Shown in pieces: positions 50,315-63,500 of a stretch of DNA of 64,000 nt. Source of the DNA: Temnothorax longispinosus (lineage: Eukaryota > Arthropoda > Insecta > Hymenoptera > Formicidae); NCBI RefSeq assembly GCF_030848805.1, contig NC_092360.1, positions 6,324,001 through 6,388,000 on the forward strand. Direction: 5' to 3'. Positions within the stretch are counted from its first letter, which is position 1; every line of letters starts with the position of its first letter. The position numbers and the translations under genes were made by a program. The notes under the pieces were generated by a model that saw nothing but the letters and a program-made list of their open reading frames with translations, ran no database searches and was not told the origin of the DNA.

Positions 50315-53300
50315 AAGTCTTCGAGGTTCATTTTCGATCACAATAATTTTCTACGTCGATTGAAATCAACGAATTTTCATCATTTCTTAATATCAAATTT
50401 TTGTTTAATGTTATTTCCGGGAAATTTATTTCACGCGATACGAGGAATATTGCCAAAATGAAAATTAAACATTCAACATTCAATTTTCGGATCAATGTAT
50501 TTTAATCATATCAATATTGGTACACCGCGGTACCGTCGATGGTCTTTACAACTATCTTTCTTGCGATTCCAAAAGACTATGTGACTTCTTCCTCTGACGG
50601 TATGCGAACGATGCTATTCATCTACCGGCATTGTCACAGCTAAGACAAAGGTAGTAGACCATTAGTAAAGTAGCGGTTACCAGCGGAAACACGGCGGAGA
50701 GAGGGAGTATGAGAAGAACTAGACCATCGAATTGATGTCTGCTGTATGACGTAGTATTTCTACTGCGGTTAGTAGAGAGAATGTAAAGGCCTTCTGAGAA
50801 GATGTATAATGATCGTTTCAGACCGCGCGGGTATAACTACCTTTCTTCTATCATAATCAATTGTTCGATTAAGTAAATGTGAAATTTTTTTTTAATCTTG
50901 AAAAGTTACCTACGTTTACTACAGATACACTTTTAAATGTTAACGGCGCTGAAAAATCCGTACACTCTAATGTGGTAACAAGGCCTGCTGGGAATACCGC
51001 TTGTTTCTGACGGAAAATTCGCCCGTACATTTCTGCCCGTACAATTCGACGAATCGAAGGTACAAACGTGCAAACCGACGCCGCCGGTCCCATTCCGCGG
51101 CTTTTGAACGCGGTACACTAAAACGCAGTTATGCCGATCGCTGCTGCACCGATCTGGCGTAAAAAAATAGCTGTCGATACTTGTTGATGGGAGTTAAAGG
51201 GGAGATGGTATCGCGATTTGCGAACTCAGCGGATAGATTCTAACGCGAGCGCGTACTTTCCGTTAATCCTCGTTCGTAGTATATACGCCACGGTAAAGCC
51301 CATTTTCCAGCTGTCATTACTAAGTCCCGTGCATCCACGATACCCCGCTGGGACGATAAATGTTGAATGAATCGTAAATAGTGCTGTAGCAAAAGGAGCT
51401 CTTTGAGCGCGCTCGCTCGTATTTCATTGCTCGATCTCGTGCACGTAATTTTATTTCAGCTTAGATTTCAGAAGTTAACGATCGCCAATAAATAAAGAAG
51501 GACAGCGCGGTGGAAAATGTAACTGTCGGTTCGTTAAGTAGAATACAATACGAATCATGCAACCGTTTACATCATTACAACGATGTTCGGAGGAAGCGTA
51601 TATAGTTATACCGCGCAGTTGCATTGGCAAACAGGTGGATACAAATTGTATCAATAATACAAGCGAGTCGGCAGCGGAAAAATAATATATCTTGGTTTTA
51701 GCTTCAGTAAAGTGCTACTATCGATTGGATATATAATAATTATGGTTACAGTGATCGTGAATATTACTTTAATAGCTCGAATAACATTTGGGTTTGAATT
51801 AAGTAAACATTCATAACGTTGTAATTATATAGTGCCACATTAGAAACTGCTATATGAAACAAAGTAGCGGCGGGAGTTTTGTCAACATAATATTATCCAT
51901 TTTGAAACGGCGATATAAAATAAACACAGAGTATATTAGAGTATTAAAAAGAAAATTGAATTATTAACTAATGTAAATATTGTCTTTTTCTTCGATATTT
52001 ATTAACGCTTCCAAAAATTAAACATACTTTCGTAAGTTCGAGAAACGTCTTTTGCGCCTTCCTCCCCCCATCCTATTTCAAGAACAGCGTATAATATTAT
52101 ATATATATATATGCTTGCAACTATTCCACACATGCAATATTACTCAAGCTACATAGTTTCGAAAGCACATTTCAGCTCTGGAATGTACACGAAACTTCTA
52201 TCGATTCATCTAGCAACAATTCTGTCTGTTCTGGTGATTTGTCGTCTTTCAGAACAGACGTCGACCGTAAAAAGCTACTTGATCTTAAGGTTAATCCATG
52301 AATCTATAAATTGAGATTAAATATGGACAAGTATACTACTAGCGATATTAGCAAAGTTATTAAATTGTTGGAATAAATATTACGTATTTTTCTTGCACAG
52401 ACTATTTTTCGTAAACCTTTTTTTCGTAAACCTTTCCGTGAATTTTAAAAACTTGGAACCAATGTAGATCTAAGGTAATTGCATGTTTAAACAGGATCAA
52501 GTGTAAGTATTAAAAGATTATTATACCAACTGAATCTATTGACAATTATAGCATCTGAGTTTTTCCTGTCAAAAGAAAGACCCAACGAAAGACAAGACAA
52601 ACATTTATTAAAAGAGATCATGAAAGTTCGTTCCTCCAATGTTTATGCGGACATTATAACACAAACCTATAATTAATTAAAACTTCTTTAATAAAGCTCG
52701 CTTTGCCACTTGTAACGAGTCGGTAAACGGAAAAGCAACGGTCGAGTTCTTAGCGGAGTTGGAAATTAAAATGCTTTCACATCGAATCTCAATACTCGGC
52801 GAACGTGAGGAAAACATAATCACCGTTTAACAAAGCGTTATTGAATCAGTCAGAAATTATCGCCATGTTTATACATACATATATAACCTCGCGATTTTAT
52901 CAGCATCGCAAACGCGAGTTTGAGCATTGTTCAAAAATTCCTTGCAAACCTTTCAGTTTTTCGCGAGAGAGAGAGCGAGTATACAGGGACAATCCTCCGC
53001 ATCCATTTAAACTGAATTAATAAAGAGAATCGATTTTCCATCTCTATTGCAGTTGCATATTAAAACGCGCGTGATAAGAGGCGCGCGGGTTTAAACCGCT
53101 GGAAATACACATACTCTCCCGATCTAATCTCGAGAAGAGGCAACAAATGGAATTACTTGGAGTGCATTATGTGCGACCGGTGCGCGGTGCTAAATGCATC
53201 GACCGTACAAGAGCGCCCGGTCGGAGAGCTATCGTTATGGCGCGCCGCGAGCCGCGCACGCTCTCCGGCTCTCGCGAATTCTCGACGCCAAAAGGGTTAA

Positions 53301-56099
53301 TAGCGAATCGCGTCCATTGTCCAGCTACTCTGCTTAATGGCGAAAGACGACACTCGTCCGGTGGGATGTCCCGCCGGACAATACGGGGATTGAATTATGA
53401 ACGTCGCGCGCTGAAGGAGCTTTTGTCCCCCGCGGTTTGGGGACCCGCACGGTTCGCAGGTCAAGCACGGCCTGCTGGGGCCTAAATCTTTTGTTCGGCC
53501 GGTTAATTATTACTTCCGTCGCGATAACAGCGCGGCTGGAAAGTAACTGGGCGATGCGACGCCTATATGCAATCTGCATAATTTTTCTCGAGAGCGGAAC
53601 GTGCGCACGTCCAGGTATATGCCACCCTCGCGGTGTTTTAAGAACAGCCTTGTAGATTTTCGTGACTTTTCCTTTACATATTACAACGCGATCAAATAAA
53701 GCGAGTATTTATGTCTTATTTTCCACTTTTACGGCGCTCTACTTTTCCCTCTCAAATTACCGCCGTTCCTTTCTACGAGTTTCTTGGCGAACCTCCGAGT
53801 CGATCTTTCTACATTATTTATATTAATTCTCTTGCGGCTATAAGCACGTTCGCAATTCCCAGATTAAAATTCGGTCAAAATAAGGTATTCCTGCGCTCAT
53901 TTAAATTTCGAGGGCGGGCTTTAAAACTCTGAATGTGAAAAAAAGATAATTGACTCCCCCTTCACCGAAACATTTCCTCATCATTGCCGCAGTACGTACG
54001 TCAAAAATAAACGCGTATCACGCTCTGCATACTCTTCCAGGTCGCGGCACGTTATGTCAGTGCGACTCGATGTTGAAGATCTCATCGCCGCGGGTATCAA
54101 GCAACGAGGCAAAATGGCGAAGGGACGTTATTCTCCCGACGGATTAATTTCGAGGCAGGCTGTGCTTCAACTCCACAATTCTCACCTAATTGTCGCGATC
54201 CCCAGTCAGGGGGTGTCAGAATCCCTGATGAGAACGAAGGGGGTTGGCGGAAATGGGAACATCCTCCCTCGCGTCGCGCAGCCAGGTACGCTCTGTGCAT
54301 AGATATGATATCGCGTTGGCACCCGCGCTGCAAATTTCTTCGTCTCGCCTCTCTCATTCGGCCCGTTATCGTTTTTCCCCCCGTCGTCGACGCGGCTCGA
54401 AAACCTCGCGGATATTAATTCGCGTTAAATTGCGATCGCAATACCGCGTCGATCAGTCGGATTGCACGCGCTCCGTCTCACGTTGCGCACGTTAATTTCA
54501 ATTCTGTTTGAACACCACTCGTAGTTCGCTGTTACCACTAACTTGTTGCGTGCGATACAAATATCACTGATGTCGTCCAAACTGATTGGGTACAATTTTA
54601 TCGTCATGGTCGCTTATTAATGTCTCGTTAATCAATGAATACTCCTTGAAATTCTGGTGTATCTAATTATCTAAATGCGTGCACGTTCACGTAACGTCTG
54701 ACCAAACATTGATTATTTCGACGCAATTTGTTTATTTGCATATTTATTCGCAAATGAGTAGTGTACACATGGTGTGTTTGCAGAGCAAACCATTTTTACG
54801 CGACTTGACATAAAGAACTTTAAATATTATTCCGTGCACGGCGTTTGTGCATAAAAATATATTCAACTCTTAAAATTCTCTCTCGCATTGTGCGCAATCC
54901 TTTTCGTTAGAATGTATTCCAGAGATGCCCTCCCGGTTAAGAAAGAAAACTCAAACAAGTCTAACGGACAGACGTATAAAAGACCGCCTGGAAGATCAAG
55001 ATATCTTTTAAACATTTCTTTATAGTCCTTTTGCATCTCTGGAATGTTTGCGCTGCTTGCGGACCGTGTAATTTTCAATTTAAAGTCGATAAGCACCTAA
55101 TGAGAACGAACTGAGATAAGTTATGCGAAATAGCGTACCTTCCTTTTTGTTACATGTATTTTTATGTCAAGCGTATCTACTTTGAAATAATAAACTCTCG
55201 TATAACGTTCATTACATCGATTCACGTAATAACAGATCTAGTTAGCGTGCCGAAGGAGCAGCATCGTTAGACGGGCTATATAGCGCTCATTCGTCTCCGG
55301 TATTTCTTTCGTAATTGCCGTGATTCGCAGACGCACGATCATCGAGGTCTAAAGGGATTGAGAAGACGCTGTGGAAGCTCCGAGCAAGTTAAAGCATCTT
55401 GAGAACGTTGAGAAACGTTCACATTGATACATTGCGAGCTTAGGTACATTTGCGCGAATTTCTCAAGGACTTTACAGGGTTTTCGGCTTGGCAGTGCCGA
55501 TTAAATATCGCCTTTGTGATGTAAAACCCCCTTCGTAAAGTGCAAGCTAGATCGATGAGTGGATATGCAAAATGAAAATTGCATTTTTATCGGGTTCGCA
55601 AATCTATCAAAATCATGAGAAAGTAATAGGGATTATATTGATTGAAGACTCAACTGAGCAAAGTATCTTCAAAAGTATATATGCATGTAGTAAAGATGTG
55701 TTCTTTAATAAATTTGAATATAATTTTTTAATTTAAAATTTTTGATAATTTAGCCTGATACGTTAATTAAAACAGTTATTCAATTTTTATAAGAAAAGGT
55801 TTAATTCAAGATTCAATTGTTGAAATTTGTTTAACAAGATTCTTTAGAATGCTGAGGTAGAAAGGTATAAACAAGGAAATTGAGTTTATTCGCGAGGCCG
55901 ATCGTGTGATTCTAAAGAATAATTCTGTATTCCATTTAGGCCGCGTTAATATTCGATCATTACTATCGTATACTCTCAATCAATTCCGAGTTGGCGCGCG
56001 CAATTCGATTTACACGTTGAATAATTGTATAAACGCATTGTCCAGCCATGTCAATGAGCACTCGCAATCATCTCTCTCGTTCACCGCGGCTTCGCGTCG

Positions 56100-56149
<50 letters not shown>

Positions 56150-56167
56150 AAGAGAGAGAGAAAGAGA
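56100..56167 (+). repeat. (GA)n microsatellite, interrupted
   Basis: GA run with GGGA and AAAG interruptions. A related shorter purine tract lies at about 56310-56342. Confidence 0.95.
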
Positions 56168-58457
56168 ATACCTTTCTACTCGATAGAGCAAAGATTTAGG
56201 TGAAGCAAAGCTGAAACCGCCGGCGTTGAAGATCTTTAAAAGCTTGCACTCACTCAGGAGTGCCGCGAAAAAAGCGTGCGGTGGGAAACTGCGAAACCAC
56301 GGGAGAATTGAGAGAGAAAGAGAAAGAGGGAGAGAGAGAGGGATCGCTGATTTTATTCGTCCGGGGAAGTTAGCCTGAATTTATCTACCATCCATTAAGC
56401 TCGGCTTGAAGAACCATCCTCTCGCGACTTCCGAGAAGCGGAAAAGAATGCGGCATCGCGTAGGATTATCCATTTACCGTGCGATCCTCGACTGTTTGAA
56501 GTCCATACGGTATATATAGAGACCGCATCGTAATTTGTACTTGTCCTTTCAAGTATACGGCACGTTGTACTTGAATGCACAGCATGTGTGCGTGCTAATG
56601 AGCGACGTATTTAATCATTTTGAAAAGATAGCGGGGAGCACAAAGGACGACATATATAGATTATTAATTACCTCGCACTCTAAAGGTAACAATTAAATTG
56701 GCTTTGAAAGGCCGTCCCACGCGCAAGTTTGGACTTTAATAAGAGAAAACGGCATATGCACCGGGGCGACGTATAACGGAGAAAGATTGTCGCGTCAAGC
56801 TTCTTTTAATATTTATATTTCACAGGGAAACTAGAGACACGCGGTAATAGTATTGTTCTCCTGTTGACTAAGGTCGTAATTTAGAACTCGGAATACAGAC
56901 AAGTCTCTATTATCTGTACCTCTACAGTATAAGACTGCAATCGCAGTCATGTCGCACGGAAGTTCCTGAACCCCGAGATCGAGCACGACCTCAGGTCACA
57001 CGAGGTCTAATAGTAGCAAATGACGATCGGTCGTTCCTCATGCTCACCGACTCACCCTGTAGACAGGTACTAGGTACGCGCTTTCGGAAAATTAATCTTC
57101 GAAGCCTTGTCGGGCGTGAGAGAACGTATTGTCCCCCCGTTTGCGCGGAAGCCGTTCTACGCGCCGCGTATATATAAACGCCTGTTTGCGCCCAGCTCTT
57201 CGCGGCTTCTCCGTTTTCAATTTCCTTTTTACATTGTTCCGCGCCGGTTCCGCGCCGGTTCCGCGCCGCGATGAGATTCGATCGCGCTTGTAGCAAGAAC
57301 CCGACCGTGATGCCCGTGCCATTACGTTGTACTTGCATGCGGGAGAATTGGTTGTTGCGATTCCAGTTTGACCTCGACTCCCCGCGTTTCCGCGATGGAA
57401 AAACACTGTCCGCGTGGTCCATTTCATATCGATATGCCTGTGATATGAGTTTTAATGCAATAGCGTGCACCACACACACAACACACAAACGCCACAGGAT
57501 ACACGATATAGAATGGTTTTCATTTTAAGTTAGATTCACTAGGAAAATATTATATACTTGCACGTGAAAATTAAATGTTATATTTAAAATATAATAAAAA
57601 AAATCGCAAGAGATATCAAAAGAACTCTCGAGGGGGGTGAGCATTACAATTCCCTACATTTTTTGAAAATAATAAAATTCAATTTGCATCATCGAAAAAA
57701 ATAAGAATAAATTGAAAATATCGGCTAAATATGTCTTTTTTAGAGTTAATATATTTATATAATCGTTATATAAATCTTGTATAAAACATCGTAGATTAGA
57801 TGAGATTCAGAATAGTTTCAGAATAATCATTTTCATTAAAAATCGGATAAAATTAAACTGATTAAGAAACAGCTGTGAAACTTTTTAGCACTAAAAAAAA
57901 AATTAAACAATTGTGTGGAATATTCCGCAATATGTTACATACACGACGAAATAGTTATCAAATCTTAAATTAATTATTAAATATTTCTATTTCAAGTGAT
58001 ATGAAGTATTTGAAATTAAATGATCAATAAATAGCAATAGATTATAAAAAATATTATTTTTAATGTTAATTGTACGTAAGGCGCATTTCACTTTGGTACA
58101 TTGCGACGGAATTTCGTCGAAACGCAATTGCAAAATAAACACGCAAAAAAATATAAAGTTCTATAATTAGAATATTAATATAACGAGCGAAATTTTAATG
58201 GCGCTGACTTTTAACGAAATACAAACGATATATAAGCGTTGAATTCATATTACATAATTGACAAACGTTAAAATACAAATGTAATTATGATGGTGACTTA
58301 TTAATTAAAAGCATCGCGACGCATCGCCACTCGACTCGGAATCGATGATTTCATACATGTAATATTCCATTTATGGTCGAAAAATTCGAAAAAGTCATTT
58401 GCATTCTAATATCGCGATATGGTACTCGAGATTAATAAATCTTGAGTTAATGACTAA

Positions 58458-58535
58458 TTACACAGTAAAAAATCGTGTGTACATAGCGGTCCATATAAAA
58501 AATGTTAAAATTACGTTTTATTTTTTACTGTGTAA
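58458..58535. mobile_element. 78-bp miniature element with perfect 16-bp inverted repeats
   Basis: TTACACAGTAAAAAAT at 58458-58473 is exactly complementary to 58520-58535. TA lies at the ends, as expected for a Tc1/mariner-type MITE. The interior is too short to encode anything. Confidence 0.6.
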
Positions 58536-59159
58536 AATGTAATCATATAATCGTTCTGTACGGGTATTATACGCGCGATACAATTCAAACGCACAAATCC
58601 AACGAAATTTGAAATATGTATTTAAATATATAATTAACTAAAAATTTTCGATATTGAAATTAACGCATAACAAAGTAAAGTGGATTTTAAGAGTCAAACG
58701 CGGTTAGTTGTGCGTGAGTTAATATTGTGTAACATTTAATTAATTATTTAATGTAAATTATAAATCATACGTTTCGATCATCTACTTTCAGACGTCTTCA
58801 GCTTTGCGATATAGATAAATTAAATAATCTCAAGCTCTCCGATGAACATTAAAATAAGTATTTAAAAATTTGATGTACAAAGATAGTGTAATTTTCAAAA
58901 GAGAATACCAGAAAATACGGTTTTAAGTAGCGGTGATTGATATAACTGAAACAATATGACATAATTAAAAAACCTAGTTTTAAATAACAGCTGATTGACA
59001 GACGAACCAGCTTATTTAAAACCAGATTTGTTATATAATCATATTAAAAGTTGTCCCAGCAAGACATGTGGGATGAGTCATTGCTTTTATCTCTGTAAAG
59101 AAACGGGTTAGAGAGATTAAAAGTTGCTCATTCGAAAGAGTAAACCTTCTACCTAGTAG

Positions 59160-59700
59160 CCATTTTCATTGTTTGTGCCCAGCCAAAATGGATTTCAAGA
59201 AAAAATGTATTGATTCAATTAGTGACATCCACCATAGCGTAATTTCATCAAGTTTTGTACTTCATTTGACTACAATGTGTGGGTGTCACTGAACAGTATC
59301 TCAAGAAAGCTTTAAGAGACAGAGCATATTTGAAAAGAACAGTAGAACCTTGGCAAAAGAAGTTCAGGAAAGATGAAAGATGAATAGAAAAACGTCATAG
59401 CAGCGCTTCCAAAGAAGATGATCGAAAAGAAGAAAAGATTTGGAATATTAAGAAGAAACTAGAAAGAAAGAAAAACGTTAGTGTCCGCGTACTTTTCGAG
59501 CAACTGGATATTCCGAAGAGTACGTCGGACAGTTCATCGTGTTCTAACAGAAGGTCTAAAGTTGAGCAGGTGCCTCGATTGTTATATGAGATGATATGAG
59601 AAGGTATGCAAAGTGGTTTATACCAAAGTGTTCAAAGACTCCCTGTGTTGGCAACAAGTCTTTACACGGGGGGGGGGGGGATGGTGACTACATATACCTA
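59160..59700 (+). pseudogene. Broken mariner/IS630-like transposase remnant
   Basis: In one frame 59479-59523 reads VSVRVLFEQLDIPKS. After a one-base frame change the text continues TVHRVLTEGLKLSRC. Together they resemble the helix-turn-helix of Tc1/mariner-type transposases. Upstream, another open piece (AYLKRTVEPWQKKFRKDER) ends in a stop. No catalytic DDE/DDD domain was found and a G11 run at 59669 follows. It is a non-functional fragment of an old insertion; the family call rests on the motif pattern alone. Confidence 0.5.
59669..59680 (+). repeat. Poly-G run
   Basis: Eleven or more G in a row just after the transposase remnant. Confidence 0.9.
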
Positions 59701-60350
59701 ATCATGTTAAATTTTCATTTCTTTATTCTTATTAATAAATTTTCTGCAAAAGAAAACTCATTCACATGTCTTACTACAACATAATATCCTCCGTTTATTG
59801 AAACATGTATTGTTAATAAACGGTCAAATCTAAGTATTGTTATAAAATTCATTATGCGTGCGTATGAATATTAATTGCAATACTTGCAATAGGATAATTT
59901 ATAATTTCTATCCTCTATCGTTACATGAAATAAATAAATCGCGAAATACTCGCTTCGATAAACAGCCAGCACATTTACAGTCATTAACCGTGGGAAAACG
60001 GTGAATTAATTAAACGCGCGAGCTAATAGTTCACGGAAAATAATCGCGTTTCTCGTCTGCCAATATTTGACACGATGGGTAATGCAATAACGCCAATAAC
60101 AGACTCACAGTCACTATCTGCCGACTCTAGTCTCGTTCGAGCGAATAGCAATGGTAACAAGGAGCACCGGTGGCCTTTGCATACGCGTCGCTACTAAATA
60201 AACACCAAAGCAAAGCGTACGCCAGCGCGTAAACCCTCGCGCTTCTACCATGTTGTTCACTAGATGTTGAAAAAGGACAGAATAACATTTGTGTCGACTT
60301 GAGTCGCTAAATAAAAAAAGCACCTGATATATTTCGTATCACGAGATAAC

Positions 60351-60530
60351 TACATGAAAAAGATTTAGCTAAATTTAGTCATAAAATATGGATAACTAAT
60401 ATTTTTTGCAGCAAGAGCTATAGTTTAGCAATAGTAGCAAAACCTTTTGTTCTCGCTGTAAAAAATGTTAGTTATCCATATAGTACGACTATTTTAGTTA
60501 TAGTAGCTAATCTTTTTTTTCCGTGATGTA
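60351..60530. mobile_element. 180-bp fold-back MITE, ~65-bp arms
   Basis: Arms share AAAAAGATT(T)AGCTA, TAGTC, ATATGGATAACTAA and ATTTTTT(G/A)CAGC(A/G)AGA in inverted order, with a loop near 60416-60460. The ends read TACAT...ATGTA, so a TA-flanked Tc1/mariner-type MITE is plausible. Confidence 0.75.
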
Positions 60531-63500
60531 CACAATAAAACGGCTATTCGAATATTCTTTTTCTTGTGTTTTGTTTCGCGGAATTATTAGCGTCGCCTGA
60601 TGAGACAACGGTGAATTTTATTCGATCGAAAGACCGTTTCCGAACGGAAATATCATTATTTGAATGCTAATTCTGTCGAGAAAATTCAACGCACCGTGAG
60701 ATTCGCGCCAATAATCGTTCCTCGCGATCAATTGAGTATATTCTCAGTGGATTTCGAATAAAAAATCGACTATTAGACCGTCTATATCTCAAGATATCAA
60801 ATATTTTATTTTACTCCGAATACTGCAACTTATATTTTTGATACGAATTTCATGTAACAGCTATAAACACGTTAATAATACCAGGCTATATATGCATGCA
60901 TAAGTGTGTTTTTATAAAAAACAAAATTTACCTTCGGAGATACAGAATTACGTGGCGTAATATCTTTCCCTAAAATAAAGAGCAAGCGATGTTTTTCTGC
61001 ACACAATATAAAACAATTTTCTCCCTACAGATGTGTATCACAAAATACCAGCGCCGTCGGGTTCAGGCGCAAAACAACATTTTATATTTATTCATGTACC
61101 TACTGTGACATTTGCCGCATCAGGGACTCGAAAAGGTTAAAATATGAATCTCTCAGAAGGAAAAATTACTTTAATCTTGCTATAAGTAAACATACATTGC
61201 GCGCTTCATGCGTAGAGATTAATTGCCGGAAATTATACTCATTTTTAAATCTATTTTTACGTGCAAATAGTCCAGAGATGCCTATTACAGTGTACAGAAT
61301 TCATAGTCAGGCACTAGAATTTTTATATAAAATGGAAACAGATTCGGATGCTCGGAGACAAATAAATCAGCGCGGAAGCGTTTATGACATTTGGCAATCG
61401 ACGAGCTTTACTTTGAAAATAATTCCGCTCGTTCAAACGAGGCGCACATTAAACAACAGATTTGTTCAACAACGCGCGAAATTGCGTGTGCCGCTGCAAC
61501 GGACGCTTGTTTTTTTTTGTTTTTGTAGTATGACGTTTCCCACGTCGGTGCAGGCAAAATGCCTGCTGCGTGATTTACGGAACAAATACACCAGAATATT
61601 TATCAAGGTACAGGACAATTTGAATTTGCGGAGCTTCAGCGAAAAAGCATTTGAAGTGCCGTAACTTAATAAGCGGTTACCTCGCGAACACGCGCGATCG
61701 TTGTTCGGATGATGCAGTTATATGTCACGTGCACTCCGCACGAGACGATTTAATAAAATCTACGCAAATCTAACGCACCCTCCATTTACGGATTTCGCAA
61801 ATGAATGAACGAGGTGCGCGAGGTTACTAATTACAACGATCCAATAAAGCTCAGGCGTTAATCCTGAGGTATTAGCCCCCTGCCTGCGGAGCCGGTTAAG
61901 TAACATTATCAAATAACGTAAGTTCCGTGCGTAATTTTAAACAAAGATATATTAAATAGTCTTATAAAGATTTTCGTCTCGGCTTCCCAAATAATTTCAG
62001 ATATACTCGGATCAAAAAGACTTCGAGATCACAAGCTCCAAGCGTTGAATATTTCGCGTATAACTCCATCAATGTTGCCATGCAGTAGCGCGGATGTCTT
62101 CAGCAGTTTGTGCTAACTAAGACAAGACCGCGGCTTGATTTCTTTTATCAGCCGTTTACTTTAATGAAATTTCGATTCAACTGTACGGATTTCGACCAGC
62201 GATTACAATTCGAGGGCAAAGCGCAAGGTAAGTTTTGGTTGAAACGGAACTTACTCCGCGGAATTCCTTCAGCGACAAGCCTCGCGCCTGCATTTCCCGG
62301 GACATACGCGTACAACGGCGAATGTGTGCGACGTCGCTCCGACTGCCAATATTCCGAAAATTCGATAATTCGCTTCCATTTTCGGCGATTCCTGTGCCAA
62401 TGGTTTACGTGTGCGCGGCGCTCACGCGGCCGCGCGCGCGCGCACGCACATATGTTCACTTTCGTACGGAGCTGACGTTCGCGTGTGGACCGATACCACC
62501 GAGGCTTAACCACAGGTTACAAACCTTAATCGTTCCCCCCGCACGGCACCCGTCCCGTCTCATTAATGAAATGCACGGCCCAAATTCGGCGACCGCAAAC
62601 GCGGGTAACCCTACGGCATATAGCGATTTGCGCTCAGCTTGTGTAATTGAACGTTCCTTCGCCTTATTATATCTGAACTGAACGTTGAATTTTCCTTAAT
62701 TCATCTTGAGCGGATCGATGGGCTAATAACGGAGAATATATGCGCGACATGTGACACCTAATTGCTGTCGGGCCAGAGAACGCGGGATTCTGCGATGAGT
62801 TAGAGTTAGAAGTTAACTCCACCGCAGCGACAACCACTCTTGTGTTACATTGACAGGTGCTTATCAATTTAAACCTTAGAGTAACAAAATAATAAACAGA
62901 ATATCAATGTCAGATAAATTTTAATAAAATCAATCTGGAAATGAACATTAGAGATGTAAATATTAAATATTAAATACTTGAAGAGAAATGGTGCCTAATT
63001 TCTTCATCCTTGAAGAAAAATCCAAATTTTTATTTATATATGAAAATTACAGTTAACGATATTTCAAGTGCAAGGTAATATTGTGTAACAAAAATGTAAC
63101 AGAATGTAAAAGAATGAAAACAGAAATTAACACGTTAAAAGACACATATGTTTTGATAGCGAAAGTGTACTATCTGCAATCGTATCGTTATTTTTACCTT
63201 AGCGAGTGACAGGTTTTCGCACGTCTTTCGAGAGAGATTGCATGGATATTCGTGGAAGATTCATGCGTGTATATAACAATTCGCGAACAAGCTTAGATTT
63301 ATATGGACCCCGAGAACAATGGCGCATTTCCAACCTCAATATTGTCACCGGAAAAACGGTATCCCGGTAATATACCTGCGCGCCGGTGGACTCTGCGTAT
63401 CTCCGTTTCCTCCGACCGCCCCATTAACGAGTGCTTCCGGTGATAACATCCCGAAATACCAACACGCCGATATATCGAATCAACCGCGCGCTACCAGGAT

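Noticed and set aside
56991..57488. 165-codon minus-strand frame
   Set aside because: Overlapped by open frames in other frames and on the plus strand in a CpG-rich patch; no homology recognised.
61197..61664. 155-codon plus-strand frame
   Set aside because: Opens with TTG rather than ATG, has no recognised domain, and no splice partners were found.
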